Notes under the pieces: generated by a model
Told to the model about the DNA's origin: nothing
Database searches by the model: none
What the model saw: the letters and a program-made list of their open reading frames with translations, nothing else
Made by a program: the position numbers and the translations under genes
NCBI GenBank assembly: GCA_021785655.1
Contig: JAJYET010000001.1
Location: 1-64,000, forward strand
From: a bacterium
Lineage (GTDB): Bacteria > Chloroflexota > Dormibacteria > Aeolococcales > Bog-877
DNA: 64,000 bases
Reading direction: 5' to 3'
Shown: positions 24,956 to 34,260 of the stretch, one piece after another
Layout: every line of letters begins with the position of its first letter
How positions within the stretch are numbered: position 1 is the stretch's first letter

Positions 24956-25761
24956 CCCGCTTCGCCCTCCACGACGAGAAGCTCCTGGAGCCGCGCCGCC
25001 GGGTCCGGGGCCCGCATCAGGACCTCGCCGACAAGCACTGCATCGGCTCCGCAAGCGGCCAGCCGGACCAGGTCGGAATGGCTCGATATGCCTGACTCCG
25101 AGATCAGGATGGCGCCGGGCGGGGCGAGTGGAACCAGCTGCTCCGTGGTCCGGAGGTCGACCGTGAGTCGGTCCAGATCCCGGTTGTTGATCCCCACCAG
25201 ATCCGAACCCAGGCTGACGGCCAGCCCCATCTCCCGCTCGTCGTGGACCTCCACCAGGGCGTCCATACCCAGGTCGCGGGCGAGCTGGAGGCAGCTCTGG
25301 AGCGGTCCCGGCCCCAGGGCTCGGACGATGAGAAGCACGGCGTCGGCGCCCGCGGCCCGGGCCTCCAGCACCTGCTCCGGCCCGGTCAGGAAGTCCTTGC
25401 GCAGCACGGGCACGGTGGAGACCCGGCGCACCGAACGCAGGTCGTCCAGCGAGCCGCCGAATTGGGCGGGCTCGGTCAGGACGGAGAGCGCGGCGGCCCC
25501 CGATCGGGCCAGTGCGGGGCCCAGCGCCAGGGGGTCGAGGCCGGGCCGGAGAGGGCCGGCGGAAGGTGAGCTACGCTTCAGTTCGGCGACCACAGCCAGT
25601 CCGGGGTTGGCGAGGGCCCTTCGAAAGCCACGCGGTGCCGGAGCCTCCGCAGCCAGTTGCTCGAGGTGGCCGGGGCTGTGTCTCCGGCGCAGGTCGGCGA
25701 GTCGCTCCCGGGAGCCAACCAGGAGAGGCCCCAGGACCCCGTAGCCGGTTCGAGCCTTCAT
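24952..25761 (-). CDS. trpC: Indole-3-glycerol phosphate synthase
   Basis: This 269-aa TIM barrel closes the indole ring. It begins at ATG 25761, sharing one base with the acylphosphatase stop. Key segments are VAELKRSSPSAG (catalytic Lys), VLRKDFL (catalytic Lys), ALVEVHDE (Glu), GINNRDL and ISESGI, then GADAVLVGE. Length fits the family. It heads trpC-F-B-A; trpE, trpG and trpD are not in the window. Confidence 0.95.
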   Translation of the reverse strand: MKARTGYGVLGPLLVGSRERLADLRRRHSPGHLEQLAAEAPAPRGFRRALANPGLAVVAELKRSSPSAGPLRPGLDPLALGPALARSGAAALSVLTEPAQFGGSLDDLRSVRRVSTVPVLRKDFLTGPEQVLEARAAGADAVLLIVRALGPGPLQSCLQLARDLGMDALVEVHDEREMGLAVSLGSDLVGINNRDLDRLTVDLRTTEQLVPLAPPGAILISESGISSHSDLVRLAACGADAVLVGEVLMRAPDPAARLQELLVVEGEAG

Positions 25762-26054
25762 CAGCCGGCGATCGAGAATTGCGGCAGTCCCGGCCCCACC
25801 GCCTCCTCCTCGATCTGAACCCCGTCCACCAGGGCGGCAGGCGGCCCCTCCCGGAGGAAGTCGACGTAATCGAGCACCGCCGGCAGCGGACCCTGAACCA
25901 GGGTCTCCAGCCGCCCGTCGGCCCGGTTGCGCACCCACCCGACCAGCCCCAAATCGTCAGCCCGGCGGGCGGCATACGCCCGAAAGCCCACCATCTGGAC
26001 CCGACCGCTCACCAGGCAGCGGCGGCGGACCTCGGAAGGCGCGCTGGAGCTCAT
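25761..26054 (-). CDS. Acylphosphatase
   Basis: This 97-aa small enzyme hydrolyses carboxyl-phosphate bonds. The signature segment is GRVQMVGFRAYA, with the catalytic Arg in GFR; the usual VQGVGFR glycine is Met here. The catalytic Asn lies in GWVRNRADGRLE. The stop overlaps the trpC start by one base, so translation may be coupled. Why it sits at the head of trp genes is not evident. Confidence 0.88.
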   Translation of the reverse strand: MSSSAPSEVRRRCLVSGRVQMVGFRAYAARRADDLGLVGWVRNRADGRLETLVQGPLPAVLDYVDFLREGPPAALVDGVQIEEEAVGPGLPQFSIAG

Positions 26055-26084
26055 ACCGCCAAGGTTAAGCGACGGGTAGACGCG

Positions 26085-26624
26085 TCACTTGAGGACGGTG
26101 CCTCCAGCCTCCTCCTGGCGCGCCAGCATGAAGAGCAGGTCCGAGAGGCGATTGAGGTAGCGCAGCACCTCAGGATTGCCGAGCAGGCCGTGCCGCTGCA
26201 GGGAAACCGTGCGGCGCTCCGCCCGCCGCACCAGGGAGCGGGCCAGGTCGATGGCCGCGGCCGCCGGCGAGCCTCCGGGGAGAACGAAGCCGGCAGGTAT
26301 TCCCACCTCGCGCTCGAGGCGGTGGACCCATCCCTCCAGCCGCTCCGTGGCCTCCGCGGAGAGCACTGGGAAGTGCTTCTCCAGCCGGTCTCGGAGCTGA
26401 GGGTCAGTGGCCAGCTCCGCTCCCACCGTGAAGCACTCTCGCTCCAACTCCAGCAGCCCTTCGGCCACCTCGGCCCGGGAGCACAGTGCCCTGGCCAGCC
26501 CCATGGCGGAGATGGCCTCGTCCAGGGCGCCGTAGGCCTCGGTGCGGGGGTCGTCCTTGGGTACGCGCCCCCCGTAAAGGAGGCTGGTCTCCCCCTGGTC
26601 CCCTCCCCCGGTGACGATGCTCAC
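26085..26624 (-). CDS. ATP:cob(I)alamin adenosyltransferase, PduO/MMAB type
   Basis: This 179-aa protein makes adenosylcobalamin. It opens with TGGGDQGETSLLYGGRVPKDD (ATP-binding), has EAYGALDEAIS, and ends with LVRRAERRTVSL and YLNRLSDLLFMLAR, all PduO/MMAB hallmarks. The usual first residue of the TKTGD motif is changed to TGGGD. The ATG overlaps the trxB stop by 4 nt. No cobalamin-dependent enzyme is in the window, so its client is unknown. Confidence 0.92.
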   Translation of the reverse strand: MSIVTGGGDQGETSLLYGGRVPKDDPRTEAYGALDEAISAMGLARALCSRAEVAEGLLELERECFTVGAELATDPQLRDRLEKHFPVLSAEATERLEGWVHRLEREVGIPAGFVLPGGSPAAAAIDLARSLVRRAERRTVSLQRHGLLGNPEVLRYLNRLSDLLFMLARQEEAGGTVLK

Positions 26625-27586
26625 CCGGCCCCGACGGCCGCCATCTCCGGCTGGGCCAACTCCTCCTCGACGTACTTGGTGGCGGCGATGGCGGCGGTGG
26701 TGCCGTCGCCGACCGCGGTCGTGACCTGGCGGGTCAGCTGCGCCCGCACGTCCCCGGCGGCGAAGATCCCGGGGATCGAGGTGCGCATGTTGGCGTCGGT
26801 CAGGTAGTACCCCTGGGGGTCATGGTCCACGTGCCCGGCCACCAGCTGGGTGTTGGGGATGAAGCCGACGAAGATGAAAACCCCGCCGACCGCAAGCTCG
26901 CTCCGCTCGCCGTCGCGTACGTTGCGCAGCCTGAGGGAGGTGACGCGGCTCTCGTCGCCAGTAATCGCCTCCACCACGCTGTCGAGCAGGAACTCGATCT
27001 TGGGGTTCTGGCGGGCCCGCTCCACCAGCAGGTGCTGGGCCCGGAATTCCTCCCGGCGGTGGATCACCGTGACCTTGGAGGCGTAGCGGGTGAGGAACGC
27101 CGCCTCCTCGATCGCCGCGTCGCCGCCACCCACGACCGCCAGGTGCTCCCCGCGGAAGAACGCCCCGTCGCAGACCGCGCAGTAGGACACGCCGCGGCCG
27201 GCGTACTCCTGCTCCCCGGGGACCTCCAGCTTGCGGGGCTGGCCCCCGGCGGTGACGATCACCGCCTTGGCGTAATACGGCTCCTCCTCCTCAACCTCGA
27301 TCCGCTGCCGGCCGTCGGGCAGCGGGACTACAGAGGACACCCGGGCCGAGACGAGTTCGGCCCCGAAGCTCAGGGCGTGCTCCGCCATCTTGCTCGCCAG
27401 TTCCGGTCCGGTGATCGAGGCGAAGCCCGGATAGTCCTCGATGGCCTCGGTGTTCAGCAGCTCCCCGCCGGGTAACCCCGCCTCCAGCAGCAGGGTCCGC
27501 TTGAGCGCCCGGCCCGCGTACAGGGCCGCCGTGAGCCCGGCCGGCCCCCCTCCCACGACCGCGATGTCGTACTCCCGTTCCGTCAC
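26621..27586 (-). CDS. trxB: Thioredoxin reductase
   Basis: This 321-aa flavoenzyme reduces thioredoxin with NADPH. The FAD motif is VGGGPAGLTA (11-20), the redox pair is Cys136 and Cys139 in SYCAVCDG, and the NADPH site reads GGGDAAIEEA with HRREEFRA. The end has IFAAGDV and the GTTAAIAA FAD-binding helix. It heads the trxB-cobO-acyP-trpCFBA run; a 66-nt gap separates it from SQD1 upstream. No trxA is adjacent. Confidence 0.95.
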   Translation of the reverse strand: MTEREYDIAVVGGGPAGLTAALYAGRALKRTLLLEAGLPGGELLNTEAIEDYPGFASITGPELASKMAEHALSFGAELVSARVSSVVPLPDGRQRIEVEEEEPYYAKAVIVTAGGQPRKLEVPGEQEYAGRGVSYCAVCDGAFFRGEHLAVVGGGDAAIEEAAFLTRYASKVTVIHRREEFRAQHLLVERARQNPKIEFLLDSVVEAITGDESRVTSLRLRNVRDGERSELAVGGVFIFVGFIPNTQLVAGHVDHDPQGYYLTDANMRTSIPGIFAAGDVRAQLTRQVTTAVGDGTTAAIAATKYVEEELAQPEMAAVGAG

Positions 27587-27652
27587 GACGCGCCTCCAGA
27601 TGGCCAGAACTCATCCTCAGCTTACCCACTCGGGCAGGCGCCGAAGCCGGGG

Positions 27653-29221
<1,569 letters not shown>

Positions 29222-30124
29222 CTACCCCCCGGTCCACTGCCGGATCACCGGCAGGACCTCCTGGAGGGGGATGGCGAAGGCCCCCACCCCGAACTTGGCC
29301 GCCAGGGTCATGATCCCCAAGACCTGCCCTTGGGCGGTGAGCACCGGCCCCCCACTGTTCCCCGGGAAGATGTGGGCGGGGATGCGGATGAGGTCGACGT
29401 AACTGCTGAGCTGTCCGGGCTCGGCATCCCCCACCGTGGCCCTCTGGTTGAGGCCGTCCACCAGGGAGACGGTGACCGGAGGGTGCCCGGTGGCTCCCTG
29501 GGAGGCGAGGACCACGACCGCCTGCCCGATCGAGGCCGAAGCGGTGTCCAGGGGCAGCGGCGCCTCGGTGAGGCCCTGGGCCTGGACCTCCGCCAGGTCG
29601 AGCTGGGGGTCCGAGTTCACCACTCGGGCCGGGTACTCGGCTCCCGACGAGGTGACCACGTGGAAGCTCAGCCCCTGGCTCACCACGTGGTCGTTGGTGA
29701 TGAAGTCGCCCCGCGAGTCCACCGGCCATCCGGTGCCGAGCTCCTCGGAGGCGGTGCCCACCGCCACCACGGTCACGATCTCGGGAAGGTCCTGGCCCGC
29801 GATCTCCTGGAGGGTAGTCCCCGTGCCCGCCGCGGACGGGGTGGGGGTGGGGGCCAGCGCCAGGTTGCGGGCCACGTGGTGGCCGTCGGGAGACCGGTGT
29901 GCCAGCGAGAGGCCGGCGGCTGCGCCCGCGGCCACCCCGATGGCGATCACCGCCACTCCCGCCACCACGCGCGTCCACCATCGAGGACCTCGAGGCGAGA
30001 GCGGGTAGGCCCCCTCGGGACTCCACTCCTCGGGGCCCCAGCCCGCACCTGCTGGGAGGAGGGGGTCTCCGGGCGGCTCCCACGGAAGCGGCTGCCTAGG
30101 CGCCCTCCAGCCGCCCTCCGGCAC
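29222..30124 (-). CDS. Membrane-anchored trypsin-like (S1C) serine protease
   Basis: About 300 aa from the GTG at 30124. A Pro/Trp-rich cytoplasmic segment is followed by a transmembrane helix (VVAGVAVIAIGVAAGAAAGL) and an extracytoplasmic trypsin-like domain. The triad is His in ITNDHVVS, Asp in SDPQLDLAEV and Ser in GNSGGPV. There is no PDZ domain, unlike DegP/HtrA. The open frame runs on to 30358, but its 5' end overlies tRNA-Leu. A GTG near 30205 is another possible start. It probably acts on envelope or secreted proteins. Confidence 0.82.
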   Translation of the reverse strand: MPEGGWRAPRQPLPWEPPGDPLLPAGAGWGPEEWSPEGAYPLSPRGPRWWTRVVAGVAVIAIGVAAGAAAGLSLAHRSPDGHHVARNLALAPTPTPSAAGTGTTLQEIAGQDLPEIVTVVAVGTASEELGTGWPVDSRGDFITNDHVVSQGLSFHVVTSSGAEYPARVVNSDPQLDLAEVQAQGLTEAPLPLDTASASIGQAVVVLASQGATGHPPVTVSLVDGLNQRATVGDAEPGQLSSYVDLIRIPAHIFPGNSGGPVLTAQGQVLGIMTLAAKFGVGAFAIPLQEVLPVIRQWTGG

Positions 30125-30259
30125 GCCGCTCGAGTCCGGGACGTGTGGTTCCGTCGTCGCGCCTCCTGTTCGGCGGCCGGCTCCAGATCCCGCCACCCCC
30201 AACCGACCGCACTCCGGGGTGCAGATTAACTCCGGGAGCCGCGGTCGGGACTCGCGGTG

Positions 30260-30346
30260 TGGTGCCGGGAGCGGGACTCGAACCCGCACGCAGTGACCTG
30301 CACAGCGCCCTGAACGCTGCGTGTCTACCAGTTTCACCATCCCGGC
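30260..30346 (-). tRNA. tRNA-Leu (CAG)
   Basis: The acceptor arms GCCGGGA and TCCCGGC pair, with CCA encoded (30260-30262). The anticodon stem CAGCG/CGCTG encloses TTCAGGG, giving anticodon CAG for leucine codon CTG. A long variable arm and the GGTTCGAGTCC T-loop are present. It is 87 nt including CCA. Confidence 0.95.
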
Positions 30347-30397
30347 CGGGCCCGCCAATCGTACCGGATGAGGGGCCCGGGATCGAGGGCCGCCGGC

Positions 30398-32026
30398 TCA
30401 TCCGGTCCACTCCGCGACATGCGTGAAGAGCTGGGTGGGGTCGCCCACCGACGGCAGGCCCGGAGTGTGGGTCCGGCTCAGGTGCGCGTACACCAGCTCC
30501 GGGGTGTAGAGGAACACCGCCGGCATGTCGGCACCCAGTTCCTGAGCCACCACTCGGTAGGCGGCGATGCGGCCGGGCAGGGAGGTGGCGGTGGCCAGCT
30601 GGTCGATGGCATGGGTCAGGATCGGGTTAGCGGCCCCCTGGCCGAGGTCGGCACCACCCGCGCCACTGCCGCCGAAGAGCCCGGATAGGTCGAGAGTGGG
30701 TCCGTTGTCGAAGCCGACCAGCGCCATCTGGAAGTCCCCCTTGCTGAGCTGGGCCGTGAGGAAGGAGGCCGCCGGGTATTCGGCGACGCTGACCGGGATT
30801 CCCGCTGCCCCGAGCTGGGCGGCCAGCACACGAGCCACTGCGGTGAGAGGCTCCATGTCGGGGACTGAGAGGCGCAGCTGCAACGGCCGGCCGCCGGCTT
30901 CATAGAGGCCCACCGGTGGGGTTCGCCGGTACCCCGCCGACGCCAGCAGCCGGCCCGCCGAGCCGGCCGGTTGTCCGCGCGGGGTGATGGCCCCGGCCCA
31001 GCTGATCGAGTCGGGCAGCGGTCCGAACTGCGGTCTGCCCATGCCGGGCAGGGCCCGGGCGATGAGCTGGTTCCGGTCCACGAGGGCGGCCACCGCCTGG
31101 CGGATGGCCGGGTCGCTCAGGGGCGGGCTGGACTGGTTGAAGAGCAACTCCACGAAGGAGTAGGTCAGGATGTGGTCGCGCACCACGGCCCTGGGCAGGC
31201 CCGCGAGCTCCGAGCTGGTGGCGACCAGCCAGCCGTCGACTTTGCCGGCGGCCATCTGCGCGGCCACGGCGGCGGCGCTGGGCTCGAGCTGGATCACAAA
31301 GCGAAAGATGTGCGGACGTGGTTGATAGTTCGGATTGCGCACCAGCACGACCTGGTCGGGCAGGTTGGCCGTCAGGGTGAAGGGGCCGGCAGCCGGGGGG
31401 AACGGGCCGGTGGGCCTGAGCCCCTCCCGAAGGTAGCGCCCGGGCTGGTCGCGATATGGGGCCTCGGGGAGGATGGGAAGCTCCGCGGTGGTTGCGAAGT
31501 TGGGAGCGGGCCCGGGCAGGATGAAGGTCCCGGACCAGTAGGAGTTGGCTTCCATGGTGATCCCCAACCAGGGAGCGGCCAGGGAGGGGTCGGGGAAGTT
31601 GGCCGCCTGCATCACAGCCAGGGTGAACCCGACATCCCTCGTGGTGATCGGTGCCCCATTGGACCAGCGTCCGTCCCGGGGCAGGGTGAACCCCCAGCGG
31701 GAGCCATTGGCCTCGGACCGGAAGGAGCTGGCCAGCCCCAGGCGCGGCGACCCGTTGGGGCCGGGCGCGGTGAGCCCGGGGGAGCTGATGGCGGCGACGG
31801 TGGTCGCTACCGGGCTGGAGGGGGCCAGAAGGGAGCTGAGTGGTGAGGGGCCGGTGGGAGCGACCAGTCCCTCGGTGTAGACCTGGTTCGCGGCCTGCTG
31901 GAGGACTCCCATGGCCAGGGCGCCAACCCCCACGAGTAGCAGCGCGGCGGCGGCCGCCAGAGCGGGCAACCGGAGAGGATGGCGGCGGCGGTCGAAAGCG
32001 CCGGAGAGGCTGAGGTGGTCCCTCAG
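30398..32026 (-). CDS. Family 5 (peptide/nickel-type) extracellular solute-binding protein
   Basis: The body of about 540 aa matches the SBP_bac_5 fold: WGFTLPRDGRWSNGAPITTRDVGFTL, GPFTL, VLVRNPNY, SFVELLFNQSSPPLSDPAIRQAVAALVDR and the C-terminal PAVFLYTPELVYA. No lipobox cysteine is seen; an N-terminal helix (LPALAAAAALLLVGVGALAMGV) anchors it. No ATG, GTG or TTG precedes that helix within a reasonable distance, so the likely start is the CTG at 32026, which overlaps the secG stop (CTGA). No ABC permease or ATPase is adjacent, so it is an orphan binding protein or a solute sensor. Confidence 0.8.
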   Translation of the reverse strand: MRDHLSLSGAFDRRRHPLRLPALAAAAALLLVGVGALAMGVLQQAANQVYTEGLVAPTGPSPLSSLLAPSSPVATTVAAISSPGLTAPGPNGSPRLGLASSFRSEANGSRWGFTLPRDGRWSNGAPITTRDVGFTLAVMQAANFPDPSLAAPWLGITMEANSYWSGTFILPGPAPNFATTAELPILPEAPYRDQPGRYLREGLRPTGPFPPAAGPFTLTANLPDQVVLVRNPNYQPRPHIFRFVIQLEPSAAAVAAQMAAGKVDGWLVATSSELAGLPRAVVRDHILTYSFVELLFNQSSPPLSDPAIRQAVAALVDRNQLIARALPGMGRPQFGPLPDSISWAGAITPRGQPAGSAGRLLASAGYRRTPPVGLYEAGGRPLQLRLSVPDMEPLTAVARVLAAQLGAAGIPVSVAEYPAASFLTAQLSKGDFQMALVGFDNGPTLDLSGLFGGSGAGGADLGQGAANPILTHAIDQLATATSLPGRIAAYRVVAQELGADMPAVFLYTPELVYAHLSRTHTPGLPSVGDPTQLFTHVAEWTG

Positions 32027-32253
32027 CCGACCCGGATCTGGATGATGGCCACCAGCGCGAAGGCCGCCGTCAGCCAGATCGAGGCGCGGAAAAGCCCCTT
32101 CTCCAGCCCGCGCCGGGTCCGGTACCCGCCCCCCATGTCGGTGCCCCCGCCGATGGTCCCGCCAAGGCCGCTGGACTTTGGTGTCTGGAGCAGGATGGAG
32201 ATCATCACCAGGACTGCCAGAACCACCTCCAGGACGGTGACCACGGTTTTCAT
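32023..32253 (-). CDS. secG: Preprotein translocase subunit SecG
   Basis: This 76-aa protein has two membrane helices (about 3-22 and 54-74) joined by a Gly-rich loop. LLQTPKSSGLGGTIGGG is the hallmark of SecG (QxxKxxGL-GG). It assists SecYEG protein export. It shares one base with the stop of the JAMM gene upstream and overlaps the solute-binding protein gene downstream. Confidence is high. Confidence 0.92.
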   Translation of the reverse strand: MKTVVTVLEVVLAVLVMISILLQTPKSSGLGGTIGGGTDMGGGYRTRRGLEKGLFRASIWLTAAFALVAIIQIRVG

Positions 32254-32747
32254 CAGCTCTCCACCACAACGCCCGGGGGATTATAGCCCGGTCCGGGTGA
32301 CCCCTCCTCTCGAGTCGCCAGCTCCTCGAACTCGGCTCCCTCTCCTTGGCCGGCGAGGATCCAGGCTGTCGCCCGCCTCATCCTCCCCTGGTCCACGGCG
32401 CAGACGAGGTAAACGTAATCGGGCCAGGCGTGGTCACGGTCGAACTGGCTGGGGCGGGCGGGGTGGTCCGGGTGGGTGTGAAAGAAGCCCACGACCTCCT
32501 CGCCCCGTGACCGGCAGGCCCGCTCGGCGGCGATGATGTCCCGGGGGTCGAGCTCGTAGCGGTCGTGGCGCCGGTCCTGGACCAGGTTGCGGCCCGGGAA
32601 CACCTCCGACACCGCCCAGCCTCCGTCCCGGGCTCGGCCCCCCAGGACGCCGCAGCCCTCGAACGGGTACGCGGATTCGGCCAGCTCGCGCATCCGCTCC
32701 CACTGGCCCTTTGCGAACGTCAGCTCCCGCGGTCCGGCTTCGCTCAT
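32253..32747 (-). CDS. mec: JAMM/MPN+ metalloprotease, Mec-like
   Basis: This 164-aa zinc isopeptidase has the complete JAMM set: Glu30 in PFEGCG, then His90, His92, Ser100 and Asp103 in the HTHPDHPARPSQFD motif. In Mycobacterium tuberculosis, Mec releases cysteine from the CysO-cysteine adduct. Its 4-nt overlap with cysM supports that role here. It could also trim the Leu-Arg that follows the Gly-Gly of the CysO-like protein at 16.2 kb, which is inference. Downstream of it is secG. Confidence 0.88.
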   Translation of the reverse strand: MSEAGPRELTFAKGQWERMRELAESAYPFEGCGVLGGRARDGGWAVSEVFPGRNLVQDRRHDRYELDPRDIIAAERACRSRGEEVVGFFHTHPDHPARPSQFDRDHAWPDYVYLVCAVDQGRMRRATAWILAGQGEGAEFEELATREEGSPGPGYNPPGVVVES

Positions 32748-33688
32748 ACTCCCCCGTACAACCCTCCGCTCAGGTAGCGGTCGCCGCCATCGGCGAAGAT
32801 CAAGACAGCCACGCCCTCCCGCACCCCGCCCTGGATCAGCTGGAGGACTCCCCAGAGGGCCAGGCCGGACGAGTGTCCGCCCAGCAGCCCCTCTTCGCGG
32901 GCTAACCGCCGAGCCAGATCATATGACTCGCCGGTGGGGCCCAGAAGGTGCCGATCGGCCAAACCGGGGTCGTAGATGCCGGGCACTATGGCGCTGGCCA
33001 TATGCTTCAGGCCCTCGAGCCCGTGGAAGGGATCGTCGGGCTCCAGACTGACGCATTCCACCGAGGGGTTCAGCTCCTTGAGCCTCCGGCTGGTCCCCAT
33101 GAAGGTGCCGCTGGTGCCGAGGCCGGCCAGGAAATGGGTCACCCCTCCCCGGGTCTGCTCCCAGATCTCTGGACCCGTCGACTCGTAGTGGGCGCGCCAG
33201 TTGGCTGGGTTGTTGTACTGGTCGGGGTAGAAGTAGCGGTCCCGATCCTGGCGCAGGAGCTCCCGGCAGAGACGGATGGCGCCATCTGACCCCTCCATAG
33301 GGTCACTCAAAACCAGCTCGGCCCCGAAGGCGCGCATCAGCTGCTTGCGCTCCTCGGTGACATTGGCGGGCACCACCAGGCGCACCGGGTAGCCGAGCGC
33401 CGCCCCCAGCATCGCGTAGGCGACCCCGGTGTTGCCGCTGGTGCTGTCGATGATCGTCTTGCCCGGGGTCAGCCGCCCCTGGCGGATCCCGTCACGGAGC
33501 ATCCAGAGGGCGGGCCGGTCCTTGACCGAGCCCCCTGGGTTGAGGAACTCGGCCTTGGCGTAGACCTCGAGATCGGGCGCCAGCTCCTCGAACAGGCGCA
33601 GGCGGATGAGAGGGGTCGCGCCGACCAGGTCGACCACGCTGCGGTCATCCCCTCCCGGCGCCAGTTGCAGGCGACGGTCGCTCACCAC
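32744..33688 (-). CDS. cysM: Cysteine synthase, CysM type
   Basis: This 314-aa PLP enzyme (from GTG 33688) belongs to the fold-type II cysteine synthases. The PLP lysine is Lys56 in NPGGSVKDR, the substrate loop is STSGNTG and the phosphate loop is GLGTSGTFMGTSRRL. In M. tuberculosis CysM an Arg in the equivalent GTxR position recognises O-phosphoserine, so this enzyme may use phosphoserine and CysO thiocarboxylate. The frame runs to 33775, but the first 29 codons have no family match. It overlaps mec by 4 nt. Confidence 0.9.
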   Translation of the reverse strand: MVSDRRLQLAPGGDDRSVVDLVGATPLIRLRLFEELAPDLEVYAKAEFLNPGGSVKDRPALWMLRDGIRQGRLTPGKTIIDSTSGNTGVAYAMLGAALGYPVRLVVPANVTEERKQLMRAFGAELVLSDPMEGSDGAIRLCRELLRQDRDRYFYPDQYNNPANWRAHYESTGPEIWEQTRGGVTHFLAGLGTSGTFMGTSRRLKELNPSVECVSLEPDDPFHGLEGLKHMASAIVPGIYDPGLADRHLLGPTGESYDLARRLAREEGLLGGHSSGLALWGVLQLIQGGVREGVAVLIFADGGDRYLSGGLYGGV

Positions 33689-33762
33689 AATTCCCACTCT
33701 AGCAGTCGGATTAAGCTGGCCGGTGCGACCAGTCGGCGGGACTAGACTGGCCCGCGGAGCAG

Positions 33763-34260
33763 ATGAGGTGGACAAGAGCCCCGCTGCGGGCGCCGCGGAT
33801 GTCCGCGGGAATGATGCTGGTGGTGGCGGTGATCGCCTTCCTGTCGGTTTCGGCGGTCGTCGACGTGCTCACCAGCATCGGGTCGGTGGGAGGGTCTGGG
33901 GGCCCCCCCAGGGCCCAGCTGGACGGCAACCTCAACCTCTCTGGGCTGCGCGTGGGGCATCCTGCCCGCCTCAGCTTCGGGCTCTATCTGGCGTCGGGCG
34001 GCGCCATGGACCCCGCCTGCATCGGGGCCAACCTCAGCCCGGAGTTCAAGGTGGTGCGCGTCACCTTTCTCAACTCCCCGGGCAGCCGCTGGACCGACGA
34101 TGAGTCCTGCGGGCAGATCCTGGAGACCAACTCGACGATCCCGGTGGTGATCACCGTGGTCCCCCGATATCCGGGGAGCTTCTCGATCGTCGCCCGCCCC
34201 GAGGTCCGCTCCCGGGACGTCGGCCCAGGTCCCAGAGGGACGGTGTCAGTCCGGCAGTGA
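33763..34260 (+). CDS. Membrane-anchored extracytoplasmic protein of unknown function
   Basis: This 165-aa protein has one N-terminal helix (MMLVVAVIAFLSVSAVVDVL, about 17-36) and an outer domain of beta-strand character with two cysteines (in DPACIG and DESCGQ) that could form a disulfide. The end is Pro/Gly-rich. No family is recognised. It is divergent from cysM (about 75 nt apart) and its 3' end overlaps the convergent IMPase gene by 15 nt. Strong coding character, but function cannot be assigned. Confidence 0.6.
   Translation: MRWTRAPLRAPRMSAGMMLVVAVIAFLSVSAVVDVLTSIGSVGGSGGPPRAQLDGNLNLSGLRVGHPARLSFGLYLASGGAMDPACIGANLSPEFKVVRVTFLNSPGSRWTDDESCGQILETNSTIPVVITVVPRYPGSFSIVARPEVRSRDVGPGPRGTVSVRQ

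Noticed and set aside
30204-30358. N-terminal extension of the serine protease frame
   Set aside because: It runs through tRNA-Leu, so it cannot be coding in full; the start must lie downstream.
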